Assembly: GCA_022729575.1 (NCBI GenBank)
Contig: DZAL01000005.1
Location: forward strand, 1 to 64,000
Direction: 5' to 3'
DNA length: 64,000 nt
DNA from: Thiomargarita sp.
Lineage (GTDB): Bacteria > Pseudomonadota > Gammaproteobacteria > Beggiatoales > Beggiatoaceae
Below, one piece after another: positions 32,612 through 41,500 of this stretch. The first letter of the stretch is position 1, and every line of letters starts with the position of its first letter. The position numbers and the translations under genes were made by a program. The notes under the pieces are model-generated. The model saw only the letters and a program-made list of their open reading frames with translations. It ran no database searches and had not been told where the DNA came from.

Positions 32612-32898
32612 TTTGTAATCTGAACCAACGTTTTTAGTTCCTCACGCTCGTCAAACCGATAACTGGGGATGGTGGTGTCAAGATAGACGGTGGGTAGTTT
32701 CATCTTCTTAGTTTCTCTAGTTCGCAGGATTGGAGTTGAAATGGCCATGGCTAACCCAGTGGTCAAACCTGACAGGTCTAATAGACCTGTCAGGTTTAAG
32801 TGAGAGGGAGTACCGTTAAACTCACTCCATAATCTCCACCTCAATCGCCTCCCCATTGACCACCACCGTCCCGTCTGGGGAACGATAGCCAAAGCCCG
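32610..32898. repeat. 289-bp segmental duplication, copy 2
   Basis: Second copy of 31271-31559, holding a 5-prime PIN fragment (KLPTVYLDTTIPSYRFDERE), an R4 hairpin (32765-32797) and a C-terminal family fragment. The PIN piece ends at the repeat junction (LVQITKPA). Confidence 0.9.
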
Positions 32899-32907
32899 TG
32901 TAGCCCG

Positions 32908-33060
32908 TCGTGTAGGTTGGAGTGAGCGAAGCGAACTCCAACATTGATGCCAATGGTTGTTGGACTTCGCTACGCTCAGTCCAACCTACGCAGGCTCTAC
33001 CTAGCTGGAGAACTTGACCCGCGTTTGAGAATGGTGCGTGGGACGCACCCTACGCGAGCT
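32908..33060. repeat. R2 repeat joined to R1 half
   Basis: Duplicate of the composite at 32458-32611, suggesting that the 450-base block 32458-32907 is a tandem repeat unit. Confidence 0.85.
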
Positions 33061-33081
33061 ACGCAGGGATATAAGAACAGG

Positions 33082-33615
33082 TCACTCATTTCCAAAATGA
33101 CTCAGCGTATTCATTAATCTTATAGTAGTTTCACGAAGTTCTTTTCCTTCGCGCTCACTTCTTGTCTTAGCAAACTCTAAGCGTTGGTTGTAAACGTTCA
33201 GTGCCCGTTGTATATCAGTACTATACTGCTGACAGTTTGGATGACCAAGAATATTCTCTGCTTGTGTTCTTGATTCAAACCCTGCCATATAAACAGAACC
33301 ATAGTGTGAAAAGACACTAACGCTGTCACTTGCCTGGTCGATGGCCTTTATTATATCTCGCACAGTTTCTGTCGAGAACGGACATGCTGGTGGTTGAGGC
33401 ATTTCCACTGGTTGCGCTGAACTTACCTTATCAGTTGGGACAACGCTAGTGTTATTTGTATTCACTGGTACTGCACGTTGATTGGTAGCCCCTTTCTGTG
33501 CCGTTGTTTCCTTTGTCATTGTGCTGGCATCTGGCGTATCAAAGTAGCTATGCCACCAGTAGATGGCCACAAATAGCATAATCATGGTGAGGACAAAACC
33601 ACGTAACAACTTCAT
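33082..33615 (-). CDS. Membrane-anchored protein, unknown
   Basis: A 177-residue protein from the ATG at 33615 (GGAGGTATTT site). One N-terminal membrane segment (GFVLTMIMLFVAIYWW) is followed by a Thr/Pro/Val-rich linker. An extracytoplasmic helical domain with two cysteines (PPACPFSTETVRDIIKAIDQ; HPNCQQYSTDIQRALNVYNQ) comes last, probably disulphide-linked. No family recognised. Confidence 0.6.
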   Translation of the reverse strand: MKLLRGFVLTMIMLFVAIYWWHSYFDTPDASTMTKETTAQKGATNQRAVPVNTNNTSVVPTDKVSSAQPVEMPQPPACPFSTETVRDIIKAIDQASDSVSVFSHYGSVYMAGFESRTQAENILGHPNCQQYSTDIQRALNVYNQRLEFAKTRSEREGKELRETTIRLMNTLSHFGNE

Positions 33616-33844
33616 AAATACCTCCGAATTAGAATGATACCACGTTATCAATAGTTCGACAAAAGCAAAGCAATAGGCTAATTAAAGTTACGGGCTAACT
33701 TCAAATAAATACCTATCTACTATATTTTGCCATGATACATGTATAAGGCTAGTACACTTACCTAATGCTGTCAAGCCCTTTTTTTAGCACGTCGCAGGTA
33801 AGGTGCATAAAAGATTCAGCAATGGCAAAAGCTAACGTAACCAT

Positions 33845-33945
33845 CGTATTTCAACTTCAATACCGGTGGTTCGCCAGGTCCACCGCCCGAGTGGCCCTTA
33901 CCAGTAAGTTAGCCTCTTGACTCAGGTCCTTGCAACTCCTGTCAT
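33845..33945 (-). pseudogene. Deleted lipoprotein gene remnant
   Basis: Shares with 15285-15480 the junction CCCTTACCAGTAAGTTAGCC, which joins the C-terminal and signal-peptide parts of the 3534 lipoprotein gene. The stretch 33616-33844 is AT-rich with no gene visible. Confidence 0.7.
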
Positions 33946-33952
33946 TGACCGT

Positions 33953-34432
33953 TTAATCACGGAAAATGTCATCAAAAATCTTCCGCTTAACTCTAAAATT
34001 CACTTGAAGCAACTGTTGATACAATGTCTCTTTATTGACCAACGCTAGGTTAGCCATCGTTTTTAAAATAGCCAAGGTACCTTTGACAGTTAAACCCAAA
34101 TGTAATGCTTCCCTTCGGGCGGCTGCATCATCTAGGATAAGGTAATCAGTTTGTAATTCTATTCCTAACACCATCGCTTCGGCTTCTCCTTTGCCTAGAC
34201 GTTGGTTTAAGTAGTTGGCCAAACCCCTCAAACTGATACCTTTGACTTGTAATAAACGAGAGTCTATTAGCTGAGTTATTTCAAAACTAGCTTGGTCTGA
34301 CTTAGCTTGAATTTCAGTTGCCACCGCTTCAGGAAGATACAAATGAGAGTCTTGAGACTGCACAAAGTTCTTTAAGCATCCCAGGCGTGATAGGAAAATC
34401 AGGGGAGACGTATTGAAAACGATAGTCTGCAT
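33953..34432 (-). CDS. DUF3368-type PIN toxin
   Basis: A 159-residue protein from the ATG at 34432, two bases after the antitoxin stop. Family marks: FNTSPLIFLSRLG (Asn replaces the first Asp, as is common in DUF3368), LPEAVATEI, GKGEAEAMVLG and YLILDDAAARREALHLGL. It ends in an arginine/lysine-rich tail. Intact. A likely toxin of a UPF0175/DUF3368 pair. Confidence 0.85.
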   Translation of the reverse strand: MQTIVFNTSPLIFLSRLGCLKNFVQSQDSHLYLPEAVATEIQAKSDQASFEITQLIDSRLLQVKGISLRGLANYLNQRLGKGEAEAMVLGIELQTDYLILDDAAARREALHLGLTVKGTLAILKTMANLALVNKETLYQQLLQVNFRVKRKIFDDIFRD

Positions 34433-34434
34433 AG

Positions 34435-34677
34435 CTACCAATGTCTCTCCAATTCAATATCTTCTTCTGCTAAATAAGAAAACTCGATGCCCATTAAGTC
34501 TAGCAGACTAAGCAAGAAGTCAGGGTCCAGTTCCATCATTTCAGCAGCTTTGTGCAAACTGATTAATCTAGCGACCAAGGCGCCGAGGATAAATAAAAAT
34601 TGTTCTTTTCGTTCAATCTCCTTGAAGACTTGGAGTTGAGCCGCCACTTGTTGAAAGGCAGCGGTATGTGTCATCAT
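34435..34677 (-). CDS. UPF0175-like antitoxin
   Basis: An 80-residue protein. It has helical repeats and a degenerate helix-turn-helix (VARLISLHKAAEMMELDPDF, LLSLLDLMGIEFSYL) in the UPF0175 arrangement, with an acidic end. AGGAGAACACC precedes the ATG. Confidence 0.75.
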   Translation of the reverse strand: MMTHTAAFQQVAAQLQVFKEIERKEQFLFILGALVARLISLHKAAEMMELDPDFLLSLLDLMGIEFSYLAEEDIELERHW

Positions 34678-34749
34678 AGGTGTTCTCCTCTAGTTAGGTG
34701 GTAGTTTGTTGGACAAAGCATAGTAAAGTCCAACAAACCAATTACAGCC

Positions 34750-34990
34750 AGGTAGGGTGGACCAGGCAGCTTACCGTTGCCCACCAAATGGCTTGAACGG
34801 TGGGCAAACCAAAAGACGTTTGCTACCCCTACCTAACCGTTCACATCATAATTTAGGTTAAAATGAAGAGTCAAGTAGAAAGTGAAAAAAATTTTCCATA
34901 GCCTAATAGGGTGGACCAGGCACCTTACCGTTGCTCACCAAATAGCCTGAACACGGTGTGGAAATAAAAAGACATTTGCCCACTCTACCT
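34750..34990. repeat. R3-spacer-R3 block
   Basis: Almost the same block as 25771-26014: two R3 copies around AAGAGTCAAGTAGAAAGTGA. With the R2 copy below it fills the gap 34678-35169. Confidence 0.85.
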
Positions 34991-35012
34991 AACTCTCCCA
35001 ATCTTCCCATAA

Positions 35013-35107
35013 AAGCCCGCGTAGGTTGGAGTGAGCTATGCTGCGTCCAACAACCTCTGGCCTCAATGTTGGAGTTCGCTATGTTCACTCCAACCTACGC
35101 GGGCTAC
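35013..35107. repeat. R2 dispersed repeat
   Basis: R2 copy in inverted order (GCCCGCGTAGGTTGGAGTGA; CTCCAACCTACGCGGGC), followed by an R1 half to 35160. Confidence 0.8.
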
Positions 35108-35169
35108 GTGCGGTCTTGACCGGCGTTTGAGAACGATGCGTAAGACGTACCTACGCTGACTATAAGGTG

Positions 35170-35682
35170 TCAACTGGAACGAGGCGCAAAAATAATCATC
35201 AGTTGCCTTTCACTTAAAGTTAGATTCTCAACTTTGGCCATTAATTCAATGAGTCCTCTAACTTGCGATGCGGAAATAATCTGTCGTGTCCATAACAGAC
35301 GAAGCCAAATTTCCAAGCTGATAGCTTGAATCCCATTCGCCTGACAATAGCGTATTGCCCGTCTATCGTTACTCAAAAATAAATATTGGCGAACTTGACA
35401 AAGTATAATGCCCTCTCGTTCGCCCGCATGTAATGTGGCAGGCAAAGTAGCCACCCAGACACGTTCCATTTCGGTTAACTCTAACACTTGAAAAGAATTG
35501 GTCGGCACCGCCTGAAAAACCCGTTCAATATGCTTCTTCCCGTAAACTAATCCTGGTCTCAATTCTTGTTCAACCGCGGGTGGTAGGTAGAAAGTCTCTC
35601 CTTGAAAAAGTTTGGGCAACTCGGCTAAAGCCTCAGCAGCAGCTAGGAAACTAAGTATGTTAGTATCCGTCACGAGGGCCAT
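35170..35682 (-). CDS. PIN-domain toxin of UPF0175 module
   Basis: A 170-residue PIN protein with VTDTNILSFLAAAEALAELP, LPPAVEQELRPGL, LHAGEREGIILCQ and LFLSNDRRAIRYCQANGIQA. It has four acidic positions and a C-terminal helical tail. It overlaps the antitoxin gene by 23 bases, implying coupling. Intact. Confidence 0.85.
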   Translation of the reverse strand: MALVTDTNILSFLAAAEALAELPKLFQGETFYLPPAVEQELRPGLVYGKKHIERVFQAVPTNSFQVLELTEMERVWVATLPATLHAGEREGIILCQVRQYLFLSNDRRAIRYCQANGIQAISLEIWLRLLWTRQIISASQVRGLIELMAKVENLTLSERQLMIIFAPRSS

Positions 35683-36004
35683 AACGTTTCTCCATCACCT
35701 GCAACATAGTTTCTATTTCTGGTGCAGCAAATTCATGCCCACCATTGGTGGGTACTCCTCGCGCCGATAATTCTTCCATTATCTCCCATCGCGTAACCCC
35801 CGCTAACTCTGCGGCACGTCCCAAACTACACTTATCCTCCAGGTATAATTCGATGGCTTCTTCTATGATTTTTGAGGTAGCACAAGGGGGTAAAATATCC
35901 TCGCGAAGCAGGCCACTGAGTTGTTCTTTCAACCACTGCTGGTCCGTTCGCGGCCACCCCTTGATTAAGTCGAAAATGCCTTGCGGCGTAATTGTTGGCA
36001 TCAT
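35660..36004 (-). CDS. UPF0175-family antitoxin
   Basis: A 114-residue protein whose middle is a good UPF0175 match: EEAIELYLEDKCSLGRAAEL, AGVTRWEIMEELSARGVPT. The N-terminal 55 residues (IFDLIKGWPRTDQQWLKEQL) are longer than usual. It presumably binds its promoter and the PIN toxin. Confidence 0.85.
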   Translation of the reverse strand: MMPTITPQGIFDLIKGWPRTDQQWLKEQLSGLLREDILPPCATSKIIEEAIELYLEDKCSLGRAAELAGVTRWEIMEELSARGVPTNGGHEFAAPEIETMLQVMEKRYGPRDGY

Positions 36005-36065
36005 GATTCATTTTTATCACCATTGAGGTTTTTTCAGATTGAAAACTAAAATCAGCCCGTGTAGC

Positions 36066-36150
36066 CCGTGTAGGTTGGCATGAGCGAAGCGAACTCCAGT
36101 ATTGAGGCCAGGGGTAGTTGGACGCAACATAGCTCGGTCCAACCTACACC
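36066..36150. repeat. R2 dispersed repeat
   Basis: R2 copy (GTGTAGGTTGGCATGAGCGA; CATAGCTCGGTCCAACCTAC). Confidence 0.8.
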
Positions 36151-36170
36151 AGTTCCACATCGGCTCCGGG

Positions 36171-36377
36171 TTAAGTCTCTTTTACTAATTCTGGTATTGG
36201 AGAGTTTGACGTTGGCAACGGATTACGATACCGGGGTGGTCGAGAGACCACGGGGCGATTTTGTAATTGTTGTTGTTCCTGATAATATTTACCCAAAGCA
36301 TAGACATCATTGTTAAATTGGGCCGCCAGTTTGGCACTGTGTATACGAATTTCTTCGACAATCGGGTCAATCCACAT
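36171..36377 (-). CDS. MWxDP-family antitoxin partner
   Basis: A 68-residue protein from the ATG at 36377: MWIDPIVEEIRIHSAKLAAQ, then FNNDVYALGKYYQEQQQLQN and RPVVSRPPRYRNPLP. It follows a PIN gene two bases after its stop, as at 47625. The conserved basic-proline tail may insert into the toxin. Inferred antitoxin. Confidence 0.7.
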   Translation of the reverse strand: MWIDPIVEEIRIHSAKLAAQFNNDVYALGKYYQEQQQLQNRPVVSRPPRYRNPLPTSNSPIPELVKET

Positions 36378-36379
36378 AA

Positions 36380-36854
36380 TTAATCTCCTAAAAGTTCTTC
36401 TGGTGTACATAAGACGGGGGACAAGTAACCCTGTGCGACCGCCAGTTGTTGAATTTCCTCACGACGTTGTGCATTGGCTAGATGCTTACAATTCCAAGTT
36501 AACAAATAGTTCATCCCATGAATACAGGCACAGGAAACATGATAAGCATCTCGTAGTTCAGTTTCTGGAATTGCCTTCTCGTTGATTAACCTAGCGGCAA
36601 ACTGAATGACTTCATTAGTTACCGTCAACGTGTTCAATCCTTCCAGCACGGCTAATCTCTTCGCGGCCGCTTGTGGGTCACCTAATTTAGCTTCATCAAC
36701 TACCACAGGAGAGATAAATAGTTCAAACTCGTGACGACGGTTTCCCCACCATTCGGTCGTAATCATTTGATGTCCTGCCACAATCAAGTCTCTACTGGGT
36801 CTGGCCGTCAGATAACTTGAAACTGGTTTCTAAATAGACCGAGGGTTTGGTCAT
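36380..36854 (-). pseudogene. PIN toxin with two-base deletion
   Basis: The ATG at 36854 gives TKPSVYLETSF, then two bases are missing relative to the intact paralogue (TTCAAGTTAT for TTTATTAGTTAT). The frame recovers as SYLTARPSRDLIVAGHQ through VVVDEAKLGDP and LRDAYHVSCACIHGMNYLLT to CTPEELLGD. The length, 475 bases, is two short of a multiple of three. Otherwise complete. Confidence 0.8.
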
Positions 36855-36957
36855 AGCGTAGTTTAACTCCTTTTTGGGTGGTTAGTCATCTTTACAGTTT
36901 AGCGATTGGGACCTAACTTTGTCAAGATGTGTCAGCAGGTTTCAACTGTTTGTCATC

Positions 36958-36990
36958 AAACCTGACAGGTCTTCGAGACCTGTCAGGTTT
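36958..36990. repeat. R4 hairpin
   Basis: Perfect AAACCTGACAGGTC/GACCTGTCAGGTTT stem in the linker shared by the PIN cassettes. Confidence 0.85.
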
Positions 36991-37014
36991 AGCATCACCA
37001 CTACCTAGTCCATT

Positions 37015-37390
37015 TTACTCCATCCCACTGGCATTCATCAACCACCACGCCGATACATTTTTTTGCCAAGCCGTTTGGTCTGGTGGTCTGAATCCTGTAA
37101 CGACCATAGATTCCGCCTCCTCTCCTAACTGTTCTAACTTCGCCCCCGTTGCTTGATTAGCACTGTTGGCAAAAAACTGATTGACTAACTGGAGAGAGTC
37201 TTTCAGATGACTTCGTTGAAAACGAATGACCACGGTGGCATCGCGACGTATAAACAATCGTGGTTCTAATCCCACGGCTTTGAAACTTTGTCGATTCAAA
37301 ACGGGATTCGCTTTTTTAAACAAAAATTGCGTGACCGGGGTGATGTTAAAGTTTTGTGGTTCAACGATGTGTGCTTTAGCCAATTATTGC
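37015..37390 (-). pseudogene. 3-prime remnant of the 629-residue gene
   Basis: It encodes the last 122 residues of the 49977-51866 protein almost unchanged (KAHIVEPQNFNITPVTQFLF ... SAWWLMNASGME). It is cut off upstream near 37390 and joined to R1-type bases. Confidence 0.85.
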
Positions 37391-37449
37391 AATTTGGTAA
37401 ATAAGTCGCACTCTACGCTGGCTGGTTAACCAGTTACCACCAGTTCTTT

Positions 37450-37935
37450 TCAGTAGCCAGAAATTGGAGATAAGGGGTTCTCGGTGACTAATCCTTCTTG
37501 CTGTGCCGCTTGTAGCAATTCAAGGTCTGCCGTCACCAAGACTAACGGTAACAAATTATGTTGCAACAACAAACGATTGGCCCACCAAGTACAGGCTAAA
37601 TGCACGGCATCATAACCACGCAAACGTCGACGAGAGGTTAATTCTATCGCTTCCTCTATACGCCCTGGTTCTATCGGAATCAACAAATATTGTTGTGTAC
37701 AATCCGCCAGTAAATTAACGCGGGCTTGTTGATATTCGCGTTCCGTAATAAAATGGCCACGTCATTTACTAGCAAAAGCCGCGGCAACTTCCACGCGACT
37801 CAAGTCAGCAGTGATAATCACACGAGTGGGGTTAGCACCTCGTTGTTGTACCCACACCGAACCATTTTCCAGAAAGTAGCGTTTGACTAGCGCACTGCTA
37901 TCAAAATAGTCAACCGATATTAAGGTTGGTTCCAT
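37450..37935 (-). pseudogene. PIN toxin with in-frame TGA
   Basis: From the ATG at 37935 the frame reads ISVDYFDSSALVKRYFLENG, RVEVAAAFASK, then TGA (37762-37764), then RGHFITEREYQQARVNLLAD and RLRGYDAVHLACTWWANRLL, VTADLELLQAAQQEGL. The stop falls where relatives have Arg, so a CGA-to-TGA change is likely. It overlaps the antitoxin stop by 16 bases. Confidence 0.8.
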
Positions 37936-38252
37936 AAACGGCTGTTCCTCTCCTCAATAATTAGGTCACTGGCCGCTGGACCACCTGCCAATAATGGTTG
38001 CCGCTGTTTCACTTCAAGGGTGGCTAAGTAGCGGGCGATACTCTCTAAATCAGGTCCGCGCACCCCTGCCTGGTGCAAAACTTCCATAGCGGCGTTTGAA
38101 TCAGAATATTTGTCCTCTGTCGGTGCAGGGACTAAGTGAGTCTGGGTTTCAAATAACCGCAATCCCAGTTCGAAAATCTGGGGAAGTTCCTGTTGATAGA
38201 AACGTAAAGTTTGGACTAGAGAGGAGGGTAGTTGAATTTGGATAGTTTCCAT
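37920..38252 (-). CDS. Antitoxin of the PIN module
   Basis: A 110-residue protein from the ATG at 38252 (AGGAGAATC site). The N-terminal METIQIQLPSSLVQTLRFYQ is a ribbon-helix-helix-like start. The rest is helical (ELGLRLFETQTH, ESIARYLATLEVKQRQPLLA). Intact beside a broken toxin. Confidence 0.7.
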   Translation of the reverse strand: METIQIQLPSSLVQTLRFYQQELPQIFELGLRLFETQTHLVPAPTEDKYSDSNAAMEVLHQAGVRGPDLESIARYLATLEVKQRQPLLAGGPAASDLIIEERNSRLWNQP

Positions 38253-38393
38253 AAAGATTCTCCTGATAGTTTTGGTGAACGTTGAAAGTGGCAAAGGTTT
38301 TGGTTACCTTCATTGATTAAAACGAAGTCACTTAGATAGTTTAGCACCACGCTACTCAACGGTCAAGTGTTTCAGATTAATGAATGGAATTAG

Positions 38394-38497
38394 GTAGGGT
38401 ACATCCCCCGCCCCTTTCTCAATTCCACCCGCTTCGCCATTTCTGGAGAAGCTGACCGGCGTTTGAGAATGGTGCGTAGGACGCACCCTACCACTCT
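38394..38497. repeat. R1 dispersed repeat
   Basis: R1 copy (GGTACATCCCCCGCCCC; GGTGCGTAGGACGCACCCTA) abutting a TerD-like remnant, as at 19755. Confidence 0.85.
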
Positions 38498-38805
38498 ACG
38501 AATGCCGTTCCTGATACCTCACCAACGCCAGCAACTGGTCAACCGTTTTCAAGCCCTTTAAGATCCCTGCTAAATAGGTATTGACGAGTTTCGTTCCCCA
38601 GGCACCACTATTGTCCAGACAAGCTAGATAACAGACGTTACCCTTTTCACCCGTATCAATGCTCATCGCAATTTGCTGGCCCGCCGCGTTGCTGAGGGTT
38701 AAACGCACATCGCGGTCTTTAAATCGGGCACTTTGGCCAGTTTGTACCTTCCCGTAATCCCAGCAAAATAGCCAGACGGCTTTCATCTCGTTTAACTCGA
38801 CTCCC
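38496..38805 (-). pseudogene. 5-prime-truncated TerD-like gene
   Basis: C-terminal half of the 41498 TerD-like protein (EMKAVWLFCWDYGKVQTGQS, NVCYLACLDNS, ALVRYQERHS). The match ends at 38805, where a palindromic GC-rich element (about 38815-38945, CCTCTCCCAGCGGGGGG ... CCCGCTGGGAGGG) begins. Confidence 0.8.
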
Positions 38806-39007
38806 AAGTTTTTTGGTTTTCCTCTCCCAGCGGGGGGACTGAGGGGGGAGAATGATAGGCAACTCTTTGATTCGTAAAATTTCTCCCCCCTCCCGCTGGG
38901 AGGGAGGGAGAACTCCGCCACTTAGTGGTCCGGCTGAGGTAATCTTTTCAATGAGTTACCAAAAACTTGAGAGTCGAGTTTAATTGGCTAAACTTTCGTC
39001 CAAATCT

Positions 39008-39322
39008 TCAGATTTGGACCTTCAAAGTATAAGAGGGAATACTCTCCAAGGTTTTCGCCTCGGCTTGTTGGGCATAGTATAAATCCCAACGCCTTTGCAG
39101 AGTCAGCCAGAAATTCGCTGACATTTCCAAGAATTTGGCCAAGCGTAAGGCCAATTGAGGAGTCATTCGCGTTTGACCGTTGATAAGGGCATTCATTTTG
39201 GGGTAAGGCACCTGAAGAGTTTTAGCTAAAGCCCGTTGACTCAATTGCATGGGGATGAGAAATTCTTCTAACAACATTTCGCCGGGATGGGTGGGTGGCC
39301 GGTGAGTAGGTACGCGAATCAT
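39008..39322 (-). CDS. HigA-like antitoxin, orphan
   Basis: A 104-residue HigA paralogue from the ATG at 39322, near full length (HPGEMLLEEFLIPM, LSQRALAKTLQVPYPKM, LYYAQQAEAKTLESIPSYT). The higB upstream is reduced to its last codons (PVEITDYH, about 39357-39385). The protein end (LKVQI) falls in a GTCCAAATC/GATTTGGAC hairpin. Confidence 0.8.
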   Translation of the reverse strand: MIRVPTHRPPTHPGEMLLEEFLIPMQLSQRALAKTLQVPYPKMNALINGQTRMTPQLALRLAKFLEMSANFWLTLQRRWDLYYAQQAEAKTLESIPSYTLKVQI

Positions 39323-39670
39323 AGAGGTTCTCCTGTTGGAATCCAATTACAAAAGTTTAATGGTAGTCGGTTATTTCCACTGGTGCGGGCTGACCACGCT
39401 TTCGTCCAAATCGTAAGAATTTGGATATTGCCAAAGTCTATGAAACGCACCTTACTCTCGCTGCAATCTCTTACAGGCGGTTACTTTATAATACCAGCAA
39501 ACTCACAAGAAATAGTTTCTCCTCAAAACAACGGCTTTTGCGTCATCGGCATTGTCCTACCACTGGGCACGATTTCAAGATAATTGATCATAGTGAACCT
39601 AAAATGTGGATGACAACTCTTGCCCAGACCGTTGCCATCCCCTTGAGGAATGGCATCTGTGAGTTTCCCC

Positions 39671-41275
39671 CTATACCAGAACTACCAGATACTTATACCA
39701 ACCAAGTTGTTTAAGTTGTGCTACTCGTTGCTGATGACTTTTTCTAAAAGCCTCTGCCAATGACAAACTTGATTTAGGAGTTAACCTTGTTCTGCTACCG
39801 ACACCGCCATTGACTCGACGACTGATTTTATAAATTCTCGCTTCGGGAACCGCTTCTTGAACTTTATCAAAATATTCGGGCAACTTATGAGTGTAACTGA
39901 ATAGCATGGCGGACGCGGCTTTCTCAAAATTCCAGTGATTAACTCCCAGTATATCTATCAGTACAGCAAAATCTGCTGGCCGAATCTTAGTTTGTTTCCC
40001 GTTAATTGGCAAATGCGTTTCATACCCACAAACATTTTGATAAATGGCGGTGGTGGCAATATCATATAAAGGCGCCATTCTCAGTTGTTTCTCTTCGGTC
40101 AGCACCGATAGATTTTTAGTATGCAGGTCCTCATGAACAATCAGCATGGAGTAAAAATAATATTGCAGTAACCGCAACCGTTCTGTAGGCTCCGGCAACC
40201 AATTTTTCATTCTCCGAAAGAGTTTTTCCGAAGTGGTTTGATACTTCGATTCACTATCCTGACCCATCAACGTAGCAAATTCGGCATGGGCAAATTTGTG
40301 TCCTTGATACCTATCGAAACGTTTAACCACATAGTGATATTCTTTATCGGCGGGCCTCTTCACGATTCCATTATAGGGCACTGCCAAACCCAATTCATTT
40401 TTAGCAAAAGTCATAAACAGATGTTCATTAATCGCCAAATGAGGGAAATAATAATCGCTCTGGTAGTCAGCTTTTTGAGGATGATAGGGTTTGATAAAAT
40501 AATAGGCAACGTCTTGGTCTTGAGGAGTACAAAGGTTTTGCTGATTCCAATCGACTACGACTGATAACTTATGTTGAAAACCAGATAATCCAGAAGGCGT
40601 AAACCGGGACGCTACAGTTTCTAAGGTTGACATTGTAGGGAACAGTAAACTCTCCTCAATTGACAACGAGAGAGGCAAAATATTTGGAAAAACATGTTGA
40701 CCAAGAATCTCCTCTTTGACTTTGGTATAGCGGACAGTTGGAACCTGGTTAATGGGGGAGGCATTAAGAGGTATTCTGGATAGTTGCAAATCACCGTAGG
40801 GGTGTTGTAACCAGGGCAATAAATCAAAGTCATTAGCTGAACCGGCGAGGATTTCCAGTAATTTTCTATCTTGGCCCTCGGGCAACAGTTGTTCAAATGT
40901 AGGGAACAGTTTGACACTTTGAAAAGGCTTTTCAGTCAAGTCGAGGTCTGGTGAAATCGGCATCGTGTCAGTTTGCACCAGATAATGGTTATCGTAAGCA
41001 AACTCAAGTTGTCCCGCTTCAAAATTAAGATAACCGACTAATTGATGTTTCTTATAAACGAACAAAAAATTATTGAAATACAACTTTGGATTCATCAATC
41101 GATAAGAACCCGAATCTGGCCCAAATTGGGCCACTCTGCCAGTTTGTTGTAACTGACGAAAATATTTTTGCACGGTCGCAGAACTGATTTGTAAATCTTC
41201 AGCTATCCGTTGGACTGTAATCTCTCGTGGTTGTTCCAAACAGCATTTGAGAATATTTTTAAGAGTTTGGTTCAT
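39671..41275 (-). CDS. HipA-like kinase with N-terminal winged helix
   Basis: A 534-residue protein. Residues 1-62 form a winged helix-turn-helix (LEQPREITVQRIAEDLQISS, ATVQKYFRQLQQTGRVAQFG). The rest follows HipA: SGFQHKL (231-237), FIKPYHP, VKRFDR (317-322), catalytic HEDLHTKN (381-388, for HGDxHxKN) and APLYDIATT (401-409) as the metal-binding segment. HipA kinases phosphorylate glutamyl-tRNA synthetase or related targets. No hipB lies next to it, so the fused DNA-binding domain may replace the antitoxin as autoregulator. The Gly-to-Glu change in the catalytic loop is unusual. Confidence 0.85.
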   Translation of the reverse strand: MNQTLKNILKCCLEQPREITVQRIAEDLQISSATVQKYFRQLQQTGRVAQFGPDSGSYRLMNPKLYFNNFLFVYKKHQLVGYLNFEAGQLEFAYDNHYLVQTDTMPISPDLDLTEKPFQSVKLFPTFEQLLPEGQDRKLLEILAGSANDFDLLPWLQHPYGDLQLSRIPLNASPINQVPTVRYTKVKEEILGQHVFPNILPLSLSIEESLLFPTMSTLETVASRFTPSGLSGFQHKLSVVVDWNQQNLCTPQDQDVAYYFIKPYHPQKADYQSDYYFPHLAINEHLFMTFAKNELGLAVPYNGIVKRPADKEYHYVVKRFDRYQGHKFAHAEFATLMGQDSESKYQTTSEKLFRRMKNWLPEPTERLRLLQYYFYSMLIVHEDLHTKNLSVLTEEKQLRMAPLYDIATTAIYQNVCGYETHLPINGKQTKIRPADFAVLIDILGVNHWNFEKAASAMLFSYTHKLPEYFDKVQEAVPEARIYKISRRVNGGVGSRTRLTPKSSLSLAEAFRKSHQQRVAQLKQLGWYKYLVVLV

Positions 41276-41402
41276 AATTAGTTATTCATTCCTCTTCCTA
41301 TTTCGAGCACTCTTCCTGTTTCAATTTGCATTCATCAAGCATTACGCCGACACCCTCCTTTACCAAGCAGTCTGGTTCTTGCCAGCGGTCTGAATTTCTC
41401 TG

Positions 41403-41500
41403 AGTAGGGTGCGTCCCACGCACCTTTCTCAACTCCGCCCGTTTCACCAATTCTGGGGAAGTTGATTGGCGTTTGAGAAGGGTGCGTGGGACGCACCCTA
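41403..41500. repeat. R1 dispersed repeat
   Basis: R1 copy directly after the TerD-like gene stop. All three TerD-like copies end at R1. Confidence 0.85.

Noticed and set aside
13781-37764. Genome-wide reassignment of TGA to a sense codon
   Set aside because: Many intact genes here end at TGA overlapping the next ATG, other breaks are TAA or TAG, and the TGA positions correspond to different residues.
38806-38921. N-terminal part of the ORF over the TerD-like remnant
   Set aside because: It translates a GC-rich palindromic element (MAEFSLPPSGRG) with no TerD similarity.
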